Shown here: piece by piece, positions 15,982 to 25,118 of the stretch
How the letters are laid out: the number at the start of each line of letters is the position of its first letter
Position numbering within the stretch: the first letter of the stretch is position 1
Origin: Streptomyces sp. AC555_RSS877
Lineage (GTDB): Bacteria > Actinomycetota > Actinomycetes > Streptomycetales > Streptomycetaceae
Reading direction: 5' to 3'
Assembly: GCF_019049245.1 (NCBI RefSeq)
Contig: NZ_JAGMUK010000053.1
Coordinates: 117,303 to 178,764 of the forward strand
Length of the DNA: 61,462 nucleotides
Notes under the pieces: generated by a model
What the model was told of the DNA's origin: nothing
The model's input: only the letters and a program-made list of their open reading frames with translations
Database searches by the model: none
Made by a program: the position numbers and the translations under genes

Positions 15982-16408
15982 GCTGCGTATACCTCGATCG
16001 ATCGGGAGGGGCCACGGGGTCGGCGTCGACTGCAGCGCCCCGGGCCCGCCATGCCCCTGGGAGTGCCCCGGGGTCCGGGCGGTTGACTCGGTCCCGCCGT
16101 CCTCGCCCGGCCGGGGGAGGTGCGTGACCGTCCTGCCATCGTGCGGGCCCTCGCGCGTCCGCGCTATGGCGTGGACCACAGACATTTCCGGCGATTCGTG
16201 CATGGCATGTCCGGCGCCCTCGCAAGTCCCCTTCAGGTAACGGAAGTTGACGCGTGTAACACCCGTGGAGCCCTTGACGGAAAGCGTTGGCTGGGGGTTG
16301 GCTGTGCGTGATCAGTTGATGGCAAGCCGAAAAGTCCAGACCAGAAGGCCGGCCGCCACGTCGGCCGCACACCGACAGTGAGCCGTGCCGCGTGAGGAAG
16401 TCCCCGCG
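15982..16408. other. Divergent intergenic region of 427 bases
   Basis: Lies between the DMT transporter (-) and the hypothetical at 16409 (+). TTGACG-like hexamers occur on + around 16250 and 16275, either of which could be a -35 element. A short CGATCGATCG palindrome lies near 15995. I see no gene or RNA motif that I would support. Confidence 0.35.
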
Positions 16409-17362
16409 GTGTCCCCACCCCCGCCACCCCTCGGGCGCAGTCGTCACCGCGCCGCCGCCCAGGCGCTCGACGCCGCCCTCGACGACGCCGAGCTCGTCGC
16501 CGCGCGGGCCGCACTGAGGCAGGGGCGGTGGCAGGCCGCTCGTGCGCTGCTCGCGAGGACGGGGGACGACTGGGACCGGCGGGGGCACCGGCTGACGGTG
16601 CTCGCCCTGGAGCCCTCCAGCGCCGCGTGGGCCGGTGACTGGCTGCTCGCCGAGCCCGACTCCGTCGACGCGGCCGTCCTGCTCGCGCTGGCCCAGGTCC
16701 GGCGGGCCCTGCGGGGCAAGGAGAAGGCGGACCGGGCCCGCGAGGCCTGCCGGTCGGCCGCCGCGCTCGCGCCGGCCGACCCGACCCCCTGGCTGGGCCT
16801 GCTCATGCTGGCGAAGAGGCTCCGCGCCGGCGAGGAGGTCGTCCGGCTCTTCGGCGAGGTCCGGGCGCGGTACGCCGACCACCACCACGCCCACCACCTG
16901 ATGGTCGCCCACCTGGCCGAGAGCCGCTCCGGCACCGGCCCGGACCCCCTGCACGGGGTGTACGACTTCGCCCACTGGGCCGCCGAGCAGGCCCCCGCCG
17001 ACTCCCCGCTCGCGATCCTCCCGGTCGTCGCACACGCCGAGCGCTACCGCGTGCTGGCCGCCGACGGGCACGAGCCCTCCGACCCCGCCGCCTCCGGGCA
17101 CTGGAGCGGACGCCGGGCCCGGCAGGTGATGAAGTCCGCCTTCGACTGGTGGCTGGAGTGGGAGCACGAGGGGCACCCGCGCCGACTGGTCGACCTCAAC
17201 TTCCTCGCCCACGCCAAGGTCTGCGAGGGCCGGGGCGCCGAGGCCGCCGCCCTCTTCCACCGCATCGGCGACCACGCGACCCCGGCGCCGTGGGCGTACC
17301 CGGACCGCGACCCCTACCCCGCCTTCCGTGCCGCACGCGCGGGCGCGCTCGGCACGGCGTAA
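16409..17362 (+). CDS. Conserved hypothetical, helical-repeat (TPR-like) protein
   Basis: About 317 residues, almost all predicted helix, rich in Ala, Leu and Arg. Paired-helix segments such as RAALRQGRWQAARALLAR and YADHHHAHHLMVAHLAES suggest a TPR-like solenoid. No catalytic motif is seen. A GTG at 16409 follows GAGGAAG; a GTG at 16385 is an alternative, adding eight residues. It precedes the APC permease by 33 bases on the same strand, so the two may form one transcript. I do not recognise a function. Confidence 0.72.
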   Translation: MSPPPPPLGRSRHRAAAQALDAALDDAELVAARAALRQGRWQAARALLARTGDDWDRRGHRLTVLALEPSSAAWAGDWLLAEPDSVDAAVLLALAQVRRALRGKEKADRAREACRSAAALAPADPTPWLGLLMLAKRLRAGEEVVRLFGEVRARYADHHHAHHLMVAHLAESRSGTGPDPLHGVYDFAHWAAEQAPADSPLAILPVVAHAERYRVLAADGHEPSDPAASGHWSGRRARQVMKSAFDWWLEWEHEGHPRRLVDLNFLAHAKVCEGRGAEAAALFHRIGDHATPAPWAYPDRDPYPAFRAARAGALGTA

Positions 17363-17395
17363 TCCCCATTTCCCGGAAAAGGACGGTCACCCCCC

Positions 17396-18934
17396 ATGAC
17401 GACGGACAGCTCGAGCACGCGCAGAACCACCGACGGCATCAGCACGTTCAAGGGCGAGGAGCGTGCCCTGCGCTCGGACCGCCTCGGCACCGGCGGCCTG
17501 CTGCTCTCCGTCCTCGCCGCGACCGCCCCCCTCATGGTCGTCGCGGGTGTCATGCCCACCACATTCGCGGTGATGGGCATCGTCGGGCAGCCGCTGCTGT
17601 TCGTCGTCCTCGGCGTCGTCCTGGCCCTCTTCGGCATCGGCTACGCGGAGATGAGCCGGCACGTCCACAACGCCGGCGCCTTCTACGCGTACATCTCCCG
17701 CGGCCTCGGCGGCACCGCCGGCGCGAGCGCCGCCCTGGTCGCCCTCGTCGCCTACAGCGCACTCCAGGTCGGCATCTACGGGATCTTCGGGTTCGAGGTC
17801 TCCGGCCTGTTCGCCACCTACGCCGACCTGGAGGTCGCCTGGTGGATACCGGCGCTGGTGGCCGCCCTCGCCGTCGGCGCGCTGGGCCGGCTGAAGATCG
17901 ACGTCAACGCGCGCGTGCTCGGCGTTCTGCTGGTCGTCGAGGTCGCCCTGGTCGTGATCTTCGACATCGCGGCCGTCGCGGACCCCGGCCCCCAGGGTCT
18001 GTCGCTGCACGCCTTCAACCCGGACACGCTCACCGGCGCCGGCCTCGGCACCGCGCTGTGCTTCTGCATCGCCGCCTTCCTCGGCTTCGAGCAGGCGCCC
18101 GTGTACGCCGAGGAGACCAGCCGCCCGCACGTCCTGGTGCCGCGGGTGATGTTCCTGGCGGTCGGCGGGGTCGCCGTCTTCTTCGCGCTCAGCAGCTGGG
18201 CCCTCACCGTCGCCACCGGTCCCTCGGCGATCGTCGGCCAGGCACAGCAGCAGAGCGCCGGACTGCTGTTCACCCTCACCGAGTCCCGGCTCGGCGGAAC
18301 CTTCACGGACGTCCTGCACATCCTCTTCGTGACCGGCATGTTCGCGGCCCTGCTCAGCTTCCACAACGTCGTCGCCCGGTACGCCTTCGCCATGGGCCGC
18401 GAGGGCCTGCTGCCCGCCGCCTTCGGCCGCACCACCGGCGCGAGCGGCGCCCCCGGCACCGGCTCCCTGCTCCAGACGGCCGTGTCCGTATTGGTCGTGG
18501 CCGCCTTCGCGGTCGCCGACGACAAGCCGTCCGGGGACCCCACCGCCCCCGTACTGCAGCTGTTCACCTGGTGCGGCAACATCGGCGCGCTCGGCGTGAT
18601 CGTGCTGATGACGGCGGCCTCCCTCTCGGTCGTCGTGTTCTTCACCCGCCGCGGCGCCGCGGGCGCCCAGGCCTGGCGCCTGGTCACCTCGGCCGTCGCG
18701 GGCACCGCCCTCCTGGTGATCGCCGCCTACACGGTCAAGGACTTCGACGTGCTGGTCGGCGCAGGCCCCGGCTCGGCCCTGAGCTGGGTCCTGCCCGGCG
18801 TCATCGGCCTCGCCCTGGTGGCCGGCCTCGTCCAGGGCCTGCTCCTGCGCTCCAGGTCACCCGAGGCGCACGCCCGCATCGGGCTCGGCAACGAGGCGTT
18901 CCAGCTGGAGAAGGCGGCCGAGAAGACGTGGTGA
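17396..18934 (+). CDS. APC family amino acid permease
   Basis: A 512-residue integral membrane protein of the amino acid-polyamine-organocation family. About twelve hydrophobic segments are visible, beginning with GGLLLSVLAATAPLMVVAGVMP. The motif GIGYAEMSRHVHNAGAFYAYISRGLGG is typical of segment 2-3 of APC permeases, and FLGFEQAPVYAEET of segment 6. A GGAAAAGGA site precedes the ATG. It imports an amino acid or amine by proton symport; the substrate is not readable from sequence. Confidence 0.9.
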   Translation: MTTDSSSTRRTTDGISTFKGEERALRSDRLGTGGLLLSVLAATAPLMVVAGVMPTTFAVMGIVGQPLLFVVLGVVLALFGIGYAEMSRHVHNAGAFYAYISRGLGGTAGASAALVALVAYSALQVGIYGIFGFEVSGLFATYADLEVAWWIPALVAALAVGALGRLKIDVNARVLGVLLVVEVALVVIFDIAAVADPGPQGLSLHAFNPDTLTGAGLGTALCFCIAAFLGFEQAPVYAEETSRPHVLVPRVMFLAVGGVAVFFALSSWALTVATGPSAIVGQAQQQSAGLLFTLTESRLGGTFTDVLHILFVTGMFAALLSFHNVVARYAFAMGREGLLPAAFGRTTGASGAPGTGSLLQTAVSVLVVAAFAVADDKPSGDPTAPVLQLFTWCGNIGALGVIVLMTAASLSVVVFFTRRGAAGAQAWRLVTSAVAGTALLVIAAYTVKDFDVLVGAGPGSALSWVLPGVIGLALVAGLVQGLLLRSRSPEAHARIGLGNEAFQLEKAAEKTW

Positions 18935-18978
18935 CCACCTGAGAACCGCGTAAGAAGTGATGACGGAAGTCTGACGAA

Positions 18979-19014
18979 CACCCGTGACCCCTGGCCGCCC
19001 CCGGGTCGCGGGTG
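18979..19014 (+). terminator. Probable terminator after the APC permease
   Basis: Arms 18979-18990 and 19003-19014 (CACCCG.GACCC paired with GGGTC.CGGGTG, one mismatch) form a GC-rich stem 44 bases past the permease stop. Confidence 0.45.
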
Positions 19015-19027
19015 CTCGAATGAACCC

Positions 19028-19786
19028 GTGAACACCGAACAGCCCGAAGAAGCGGACGAAACGGGCACAGGTCGGTCCGAGGCACGCGGCACCCCCGTCG
19101 GCCGCCGGGTCTTCCTCGGCACCCTCGGCCTGGGCGCGCTGGGCGTCGTCGCCGCGCCCACCCTGCAACGCGGTCTGGAGGCCTTCCTCGGCACCGCCGC
19201 CGACAAGGACCCCACCGGCCTGACCGGCCTGCTCCCCAACGGCGGCGGCTTCCGCTACTACTCGGTCACGTCCTCCGTGCCCCGCAAGAACGCCGACACC
19301 TACCGGCTCACCATCGACGGCCTGGTCGACCGCCCCAAGACCTACACGCTGTCCGACCTCCGAGCCCTGCCCCAGACCCGCATGGTCAAGGACGTCCAGT
19401 GCGTCACCGGCTGGCGGGTCCCCGACACCCCCTTCGAGGGGGTACGCCTGTCCCGGCTCCTGGACGCCGCGGGAGTGCGCCCCTCGGCCGGGGCGGTGCG
19501 TTTCACCTGCTTCGACGGCGCCTACTCCGAGAGCCTGACCCTCGACCAGGCCCGCCGCGCGGACGTCCTGGTCGCCCTGCGCATGCAGGACAAGGACCTC
19601 GGCCACTCCCACGGCGGACCGGTCCGCCTCTACGTGGCCCCCATGTACTTCTACAAGTCCGCCAAGTGGCTCTCCGGCATCACCGTCACCGAGGACGTGA
19701 AGCCGGGCTACTGGGAGAAGCGCGGCTATGACATCGACGCCTGGGTGGGCCGTTCGAACGGGCGGGACGATGACCCTACGAGCTGA
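19028..19786 (+). CDS. Molybdopterin-dependent oxidoreductase (sulfite oxidase/MsrP fold)
   Basis: A 252-residue protein whose N-terminal GRRVFLGTLGLGALGVVAAP is a Tat-type export signal. The oxidoreductase core includes the Mo-ligand cysteine in DVQCVTGWRV and later GGPVRLYVAPMYFYKSAKWLSGI. This places it in the YedY/MsrP or SoxC-like group, which reduce oxidised methionine or oxidise small S/N compounds outside the membrane. The start is a GTG. The last 17 bases overlap the cytochrome b gene, so the two proteins probably work together. Confidence 0.86.
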   Translation: MNTEQPEEADETGTGRSEARGTPVGRRVFLGTLGLGALGVVAAPTLQRGLEAFLGTAADKDPTGLTGLLPNGGGFRYYSVTSSVPRKNADTYRLTIDGLVDRPKTYTLSDLRALPQTRMVKDVQCVTGWRVPDTPFEGVRLSRLLDAAGVRPSAGAVRFTCFDGAYSESLTLDQARRADVLVALRMQDKDLGHSHGGPVRLYVAPMYFYKSAKWLSGITVTEDVKPGYWEKRGYDIDAWVGRSNGRDDDPTS

Positions 19787-20390
19787 CACCCCGGTGACCA
19801 TCCGGGTCCGCCGCTTCACCCGCGCCGCACGCTGGGTGCACCGCACCACGGCCGTCCTGATGGGCGTGTGCGTGGTGACGGCGGCCTGTCTGTACGTCCC
19901 CCAGCTCGCCGAACTCGTCGGCCGCCGCGAGCTGGTGGTCCGCGTCCACGAGTGGGCCGGCCTCGCCCTGCCCGTGCCGGTCCTGGCCGGTCTCGCCTCC
20001 CGCGCGTTCCGCACCGACCTGCGCTTCCTCAACCGCTTCGGGCCGCACGACCGCCGCTGGCTGCGGGCCGCCCTGCGCCGCGACCGGCGCCCCGCCGCGC
20101 GGCCGGCCGGCAAGTTCAACGCCGGGCAGAAGGTCTACGCCGCCTGGATCGCCGGCGCGACCCTGGTGATGCTCGGCACCGGCCTGATCATGTGGTTCAC
20201 CCACCTCACCCCGCTGATGTGGCGCACCAGCGCGACCTTCGTCCACGACTGGCTGGCACTGACCATCGGCATCGTCCTGGCCGGCCACATCGGGATGGCT
20301 CTGGGCGACCCCGAGGCGCGACGGGGGATGCGCACCGGCTCGGTGAGCCGGGAGTGGGCGGAGCGCGAACACCGGTTGTGGCGGCCCTAG
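19770..20390 (+). CDS. Cytochrome b/b6-type membrane subunit
   Basis: A 206-residue protein with four membrane segments, of the formate dehydrogenase gamma/cytochrome b561 class. Candidate haem ligands are the histidines in RWVHRTTA, RVHEWAG, FVHDWLAL and AGHIGMALG. It begins MTLRADTPVTIRV inside the 3' end of the oxidoreductase gene. Its likely job is to pass electrons between the quinone pool and the molybdoenzyme, as MsrQ does for MsrP, though this subunit is not an MsrQ look-alike. Confidence 0.82.
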   Translation: MTLRADTPVTIRVRRFTRAARWVHRTTAVLMGVCVVTAACLYVPQLAELVGRRELVVRVHEWAGLALPVPVLAGLASRAFRTDLRFLNRFGPHDRRWLRAALRRDRRPAARPAGKFNAGQKVYAAWIAGATLVMLGTGLIMWFTHLTPLMWRTSATFVHDWLALTIGIVLAGHIGMALGDPEARRGMRTGSVSREWAEREHRLWRP

Positions 20391-20438
20391 ACGCCGACCG
20401 GAAGCGGACAGCACCGGCCGGCGTCCTCGTCGGCGTCT
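20389..20438 (+). terminator. Possible terminator between convergent genes
   Basis: AGACGCCGAC (20389-20398) pairs with GTCGGCGTCT (20429-20438). The loop is long (30 bases) but contains a smaller CCGG-rich hairpin. It sits between the converging cytochrome b and alcohol dehydrogenase genes. Confidence 0.35.
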
Positions 20439-20462
20439 TCGGAAAGTGCCCTCGGGAGGGCC

Positions 20463-21488
20463 TCAGACGCCGAAGTCCAGCAGCACCTTGCACGACCGGC
20501 CCCGGTCCGCGGCCAGCGCGAACGCCGTCTCCGCCTCCGTCACCGGCACCACCGAGCTGACCAGGCCGTCGAAGGCGGGCTCCGCGGCGAGCAGTTCCAG
20601 TGCCTCGTCGAACTCGCCGTCGAAGCGGAACGCGCCCCGCAGTTCGATCTCCCGGCTCACCACCAGGTTCCCCGCGAACGGACTCGGCCCCTGCGGCAGC
20701 ATCCCGAGCTGCACGACGAGCCCACCGCGCCGCACCCGCCCCAGACACGTGTTCAGCCCGGCGGCCACCCCCGACGCCTCCACGGCGACGTCGACCTCGG
20801 GCGGCCAGCCGGGGTCGGACGGGGCGTCGGCCCGTACGACGGTGTCGGCGCCCGCCGCCCGGGCGTACCGCAGCGCCGCCGGGAGCAGGTCCGTCGCCGT
20901 CACGTGCGCGGCGCCCGCGGCCTTCGCCGCCGCGACCACCAGGCACCCGATGGGGCCCGCCCCGGTGACCAGGACGTGCCGGTCGCGCACGTCCCCGGCC
21001 CGCCGCACCGCGTGCAGCGCCACCGACAGCGGCTCGGCGAGCGCCGCGCGGCGCAGGCCGAGACCGGCCGGAAGCGGCCTCAACTGCTCGGCGGGGACGA
21101 CCACCTGGGCCGCGAAGCCGCCCTGGACGTGTGGGAAGCGTGCCGCGCTGCCGAGGTAGCGGGTGTCCCGGCAGACGTTGGGCCGCCCGTCCGCACACTC
21201 CGGACACACCCCGCAGGGACTGGCCGGGTGCACGGCAACGGCCGTACCGGCGACCGGACCTGAGGCGCCGTCGCCGTACGACAGGACCGTCCCGACCACC
21301 TCGTGGCCCAGCAGCATCGGCTCCCGCAGGCGGAAGTCACCGACCCCGCCGTGCCGCCAGTAGTGGAGATCGGAGCCGCAGATGCCGCCGTAGCGGACGG
21401 CGACCAGCGCCTGCCCCGGACCGGGCGCGGGCACCTTCAGCTCATCGACCCGCAGATCGTCCTGACCGTGGATCACACAACCCAGCAT
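20463..21488 (-). CDS. Zinc-dependent alcohol dehydrogenase, L-idonate 5-dehydrogenase-like
   Basis: A 341-residue medium-chain dehydrogenase. The catalytic zinc site is seen in GGICGSDLHY and GHEVVG; the structural zinc cysteines lie in CGVCPECADGRPNVC; the nucleotide-binding loop is VTGAGPIGCL. The neighbours (a gluconate 5-dehydrogenase-like SDR, GntP transporter and gluconokinase) make L-idonate 5-dehydrogenase the best guess: idonate to 5-ketogluconate. A GGGGAGA site precedes the ATG. It is the last gene of the cluster. Confidence 0.86.
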   Translation of the reverse strand: MLGCVIHGQDDLRVDELKVPAPGPGQALVAVRYGGICGSDLHYWRHGGVGDFRLREPMLLGHEVVGTVLSYGDGASGPVAGTAVAVHPASPCGVCPECADGRPNVCRDTRYLGSAARFPHVQGGFAAQVVVPAEQLRPLPAGLGLRRAALAEPLSVALHAVRRAGDVRDRHVLVTGAGPIGCLVVAAAKAAGAAHVTATDLLPAALRYARAAGADTVVRADAPSDPGWPPEVDVAVEASGVAAGLNTCLGRVRRGGLVVQLGMLPQGPSPFAGNLVVSREIELRGAFRFDGEFDEALELLAAEPAFDGLVSSVVPVTEAETAFALAADRGRSCKVLLDFGV

Positions 21489-21505
21489 CACAGTCTCCCC
21501 GCAGG

Positions 21506-22264
21506 TCACAGCACGCTCGTCATGCCGCCGTCGACATACAGCACCTGCCCGCCGACGAAGTCCGCGGCGGGCGAGGCCAGGAACAGCACCCCGCCCACCA
21601 GGTCCTCCGTACGGCCCCAGCGCCCGGCCGGGGTGCGTCGCCGCACCCACGCGCTGAACTCCTCGTCCTCGACGAGGGGCTGGGTCAGCTCGGTCTCGAT
21701 GTAGCCGGGGCCGAGGCCGTTGACCTGGACGCCGCATGGCCCCCAGTCCGCGCACATGCCCTTGGTGAGCATCTTCAGCGCGCCCTTGGTGGCCGCGTAG
21801 GGCGCGATGCCGGGCCGGGCCACCTCGCTCTGCAGCGAGCAGATGTTGATGATCTTGCCGTGGCCGCGTTCCGTCATCCGGCGCGCGGCTTCCCTGCCGA
21901 CCAGGAACGCGCTGGTCAGGTTGGTGTCCAGGATCCGGTGCCAGTCCGAGTCGGTGAACTCCAGAAGCGGGGCCCGCAGTTGCATGCCCGCGTTGTTGAC
22001 GAGGATGTCGAGCGGGCCGACCCGTTCCTCGACGTCCGCGACCCCGGCCCGCACCGACGCCCCGTCGGTCACGTCGAACACGGCCGTGTGGACGTCTCCG
22101 GGCAACTCGGCGGCGGCCTTGGCCAGCCGGTCGCCGTCGCGCCCGTTGAGGACGACCCGGCAGCCGGCCTCCGCGAGCCCGCGGGCCAGCGCGAGGCCGA
22201 TGCCCCGGCTGGAGCCGGTGACCAGGGCGGTTCGGCCGCTGATGTCGAACAGAGGGTGACTCAT
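21506..22264 (-). CDS. SDR, gluconate 5-dehydrogenase-like (IdnO type)
   Basis: A 252-residue SDR with TGSSRGIG near residue 17, an NNAG motif and YAATK as the catalytic pair. In this context it would interconvert 5-ketogluconate and gluconate, which GntK then phosphorylates. It lies 10 bases downstream of the GntP gene and 17 bases upstream of the alcohol dehydrogenase gene, in one operon. Confidence 0.88.
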   Translation of the reverse strand: MSHPLFDISGRTALVTGSSRGIGLALARGLAEAGCRVVLNGRDGDRLAKAAAELPGDVHTAVFDVTDGASVRAGVADVEERVGPLDILVNNAGMQLRAPLLEFTDSDWHRILDTNLTSAFLVGREAARRMTERGHGKIINICSLQSEVARPGIAPYAATKGALKMLTKGMCADWGPCGVQVNGLGPGYIETELTQPLVEDEEFSAWVRRRTPAGRWGRTEDLVGGVLFLASPAADFVGGQVLYVDGGMTSVL

Positions 22265-22274
22265 CCTCGTACCC

Positions 22275-23672
22275 CTAAATGATCAGCGAGAGGAGCAGGA
22301 CCACGGCTCCGGCGACCACCGAGATGATCGTCTCCATGACGGACCAGGTCTTGAGCGTCTGCCCGACGGTCAGGCCGAAGTACTCCTTCACCAGCCAGAA
22401 CCCGGCGTCGTTGACATGGCTGAAGAACAGCGAGCCGGCGCCGATGGCCAGGACGAGCAGGGCCGTGTGGGTCGTCGACATGTCGGCCGCGAGCGGGGCG
22501 ACCAGACCGGCCGCCGAGATCGTGGCCACCGTCGCCGAACCGGTCGCCAGCCGGATCGCCACCGCGATCAGCCAGGCCAGCAGCAGCGCCGGGATCGACC
22601 AGTCCTCGGAGATGTCCAGGATCATCTGGCCGACGCCGGAGTCGATCAGCGTCTGCTTGAAGCCGCCGCCCGCACCGACGATCAGCAGGATGCCGGCGAT
22701 GGGTGCGAGGCCCTTCTCGACGAGCTGGGAGACCCGCTCCTTGCCGAACCCGGCGGGCCGCAGGAGCGTGAAGATGCCGACCAGCACGGCGGCGAGCAAT
22801 GCGATCAGCGGGGAGCCGATGACGTCGAAGGCGCGCTGCACGCTGTGCGTCGGGTCGTCGATGACGATGTCGACCAGTGCCTTGGACAGCATCAGGACGA
22901 CCGGCAGGAGGATCGTGGCGAGGGTGGCGCCGAAGCCGGGAGTCCGCTCCAGTTCCTCGGAGGCGCGCTGCGGGACCATCCGGTCCGGGGCGGGGACGTC
23001 CACCCAGCGGGCCGCGTACCGGGAGAACAGCGGACCGGCGATGATCACGGTCGGTATGGCGACCAGGACGCCGAGCGCCAGCGTGACGCCGAGGTTGGCC
23101 TGGACCGCGTCGATCGCGACGAGCGGACCGGGGTGCGGCGGGACCAGACCGTGCATCACGGACAGACCGGCGAGCGCCGGGATGCCGATCCGCATCAGCG
23201 AGTAGTTGCCCCGCTTGGCGACCATCAGCACGACCGGGATCAGCAGCACCACGCCGACCTCGAAGAACAGCGGCAGACCGATCACCGAGGCGATCAGCAC
23301 CATCGCCCAGGGCATCGTGCGACCGTTCGCCTTCGCGAGGATCGTGTCGACGATCTGGTCGGCGCCGCCCGAGTCGGCGAGCATCTTGCCGAGGATCGCG
23401 CCCAGCGCGATCAGCACGCCCACACCGGCGACCGTGGAGCCGAGTCCGGTGGTGAAGCTGGTGATGGTCTTGTCGAGCGGTGCTCCGGCGAACGCGCCGA
23501 GCGCCAGTGACCCGATGGTCAGCGACAGGAAGGCGTGGAGCTTGAACTTCGTGATGAGCAGGACGATGACTGCGATGCCCGCCAGTACGGCGATGCCCAG
23601 CTGAGCGTGGCCGGCCGAGGTGATCGGCTCGGGTGCGTCCGCTGCCAGCATCTCGACACTGAGTCTGGTCAC
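22275..23672 (-). CDS. GntP family gluconate:H+ symporter
   Basis: About 465 residues with some twelve to fourteen hydrophobic segments. The GntP family look is clear: LGAILGKMLADSGGADQIVDTIL and VPPHPGPLVAIDAVQANLG. It imports gluconate or idonate. The start is a GTG preceded by AAGGGAA; the ATG at 23750 would add a Pro/Ser-rich extension and is less likely. It lies between gluconokinase and IdnO, transcribed in the same direction. Confidence 0.9.
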   Translation of the reverse strand: MTRLSVEMLAADAPEPITSAGHAQLGIAVLAGIAVIVLLITKFKLHAFLSLTIGSLALGAFAGAPLDKTITSFTTGLGSTVAGVGVLIALGAILGKMLADSGGADQIVDTILAKANGRTMPWAMVLIASVIGLPLFFEVGVVLLIPVVLMVAKRGNYSLMRIGIPALAGLSVMHGLVPPHPGPLVAIDAVQANLGVTLALGVLVAIPTVIIAGPLFSRYAARWVDVPAPDRMVPQRASEELERTPGFGATLATILLPVVLMLSKALVDIVIDDPTHSVQRAFDVIGSPLIALLAAVLVGIFTLLRPAGFGKERVSQLVEKGLAPIAGILLIVGAGGGFKQTLIDSGVGQMILDISEDWSIPALLLAWLIAVAIRLATGSATVATISAAGLVAPLAADMSTTHTALLVLAIGAGSLFFSHVNDAGFWLVKEYFGLTVGQTLKTWSVMETIISVVAGAVVLLLSLII

Positions 23673-23715
23673 GGGGGAGTTCCCTTGCAGGTACGGGGAT
23701 GGGGGGGGAGGGGTG

Positions 23716-24249
23716 TTACTGGGGTGCGTCGGGGAGGGGCGTCGTCGCAAGCGCGTCCAGCGCCCGGGCGGCTCGCTCGGTGATCTCCTCCGGGCTGCCG
23801 GACACGTCCACGGCGACTCCCGCCTCGTCCGCCTGGAGCGGCTGGAGCGTGGCGAACTGGGAGTCCAGCAACGCGGTCGGCATGAAGTGACCCTGGCGGT
23901 GTGCCATCCGGTCCTCGATCAGTGACCGGTCGCCCGCGAGGTGCACGAACACGACCGTGGGAGCGGCGGCCCTGAGCCGGTCGCGGTACGACCGCTTCAG
24001 CGCCGAACAGCTGACCACTCCGCCGAGCCCGGCCCGCCCGTGCGCCCAGTCACCGATGGCGTCGAGCCACGGCCACCGGTCCGCGTCCCCGAGCGGGGTG
24101 CCGGCCGACATCTTGTCGATGTTGGCCTGAGGGTGGAAGTCGTCGCCCTCGGCGTACGGAACGCCCAGCCGGGCCGCGAGCAGGGGACCGATCGTGGTCT
24201 TGCCCGTGCCGGCGACGCCCATCACCACGACGACGTGAGGGGTACGCAT
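23716..24249 (-). CDS. gntK: Gluconokinase (thermoresistant, GntK type)
   Basis: A 177-residue kinase with the P-loop GVAGTGKTT at residues about 11-19 and the family stretch EGDDFHPQANIDKMSAGTPLGDADRWPWL. VSCSALKRSYRDRLR is also diagnostic. It converts gluconate to 6-phosphogluconate for the pentose phosphate pathway. It is the first gene of the gnt/idn operon and is divergent from gntR. An upstream extension to 24438 is open but not family-like. Confidence 0.92.
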   Translation of the reverse strand: MRTPHVVVVMGVAGTGKTTIGPLLAARLGVPYAEGDDFHPQANIDKMSAGTPLGDADRWPWLDAIGDWAHGRAGLGGVVSCSALKRSYRDRLRAAAPTVVFVHLAGDRSLIEDRMAHRQGHFMPTALLDSQFATLQPLQADEAGVAVDVSGSPEEITERAARALDALATTPLPDAPQ

Positions 24250-24280
24250 CACTGCCTCGCTGTCTTCCTCGACATCCGAC

Positions 24281-24299
24281 GCCGACATCTGACGTCGGC
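24281..24299. promoter_or_regulatory. Inverted repeat in the gntK-gntR divergent promoter region
   Basis: GCCGAC and GTCGGC arms (24281-24286, 24294-24299) separated by 7 bases, 32 bases upstream of gntK. It is a candidate operator for the divergently encoded GntR, but short arms like these occur by chance in GC-rich DNA. Confidence 0.3.
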
Positions 24300-24392
24300 C
24301 ACACTGAAACGCATTAGGTACGACGAATTCAAGAGCCTGTGACAAATAAGTCTGACTTTTTGGTCCTGTGACGTGCCCCGTACGCTGAGTGC

Positions 24393-25094
24393 ATGAGCAC
24401 ATCGGGCCGCGGGCTGCACGGCCGTGTACTGGAGACACTCGGCCCCGCGATCACCGCGGGCGAATACCCGCCGGGCAGTGTCCTGCGCACCGACGAGCTG
24501 GCACAGAGCTTCGACGTCTCACGTTCCGTGATGCGCGAGGCGGTCCGCGTCCTGGAGTCCATGCACCTCGTCGAGTCCCGCCGCCGCGTGGGCGTGACGG
24601 TCCGTCCCACGAAGGAGTGGAACGTCTACGACCCCCAGGTCATCCGCTGGCGCCTGGCCGGCGCCGACCGCCCCCGCCAGCTGCGCTCCCTCACGGTCCT
24701 GCGCTCCGCGGTCGAACCGATCGCCGCGGGCCTCGCCGCCAAGTACGCCACGGCCGACCAGTGCGCCGAACTCACCGAGTGCGCCCTGGGGATGGTGGCC
24801 CACTCACGAGGGCACCAGCTCGAGGGCTACCTGATCCACGACATCGCCTTCCACCGCGTCATCCTCAACGCCTCCGGCAACGAGATGTTCGCCCGCCTCG
24901 GTGACGTCGTCGCCGAGGTCCTGGCCGGGCGCACCCACCACGAGGTCATGTTCGAGGACCCCGACCCGGCCGCCGTCACCCTGCACGTCCAGGTCGCCGA
25001 AGCGGTCAGAGGGGGCGACGCGACCCGCGCCGAGGCCCTGACCCGGGAGATCACCGTGGGCGCGCTGCAGGAACTGGACATCCTGGCGCCGTAG
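24393..25094 (+). CDS. GntR/FadR-subfamily regulator of the gluconate operon
   Basis: A 233-residue regulator. The N-terminal winged helix contains TDELAQSFDVSRSVMREAVRVLESMHLVES; the C-terminal FCD-type effector domain has HDIAFHRVILNASGNEMF. It is divergent from gntK with 143 bases between starts. A -10-like TACGCT ends six bases before the ATG, so its mRNA is probably leaderless. It probably represses the gnt/idn genes until gluconate or its phosphate appears. Confidence 0.88.
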   Translation: MSTSGRGLHGRVLETLGPAITAGEYPPGSVLRTDELAQSFDVSRSVMREAVRVLESMHLVESRRRVGVTVRPTKEWNVYDPQVIRWRLAGADRPRQLRSLTVLRSAVEPIAAGLAAKYATADQCAELTECALGMVAHSRGHQLEGYLIHDIAFHRVILNASGNEMFARLGDVVAEVLAGRTHHEVMFEDPDPAAVTLHVQVAEAVRGGDATRAEALTREITVGALQELDILAP

Positions 25095-25118
25095 CCCTCG
25101 CCGGTTCCCCGGTCCGCC

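Noticed and set aside
17149..18942. 597-codon frame on + overlapping the APC permease
   Set aside because: The permease frame has twelve clear membrane segments; this frame is Arg-rich low-complexity.
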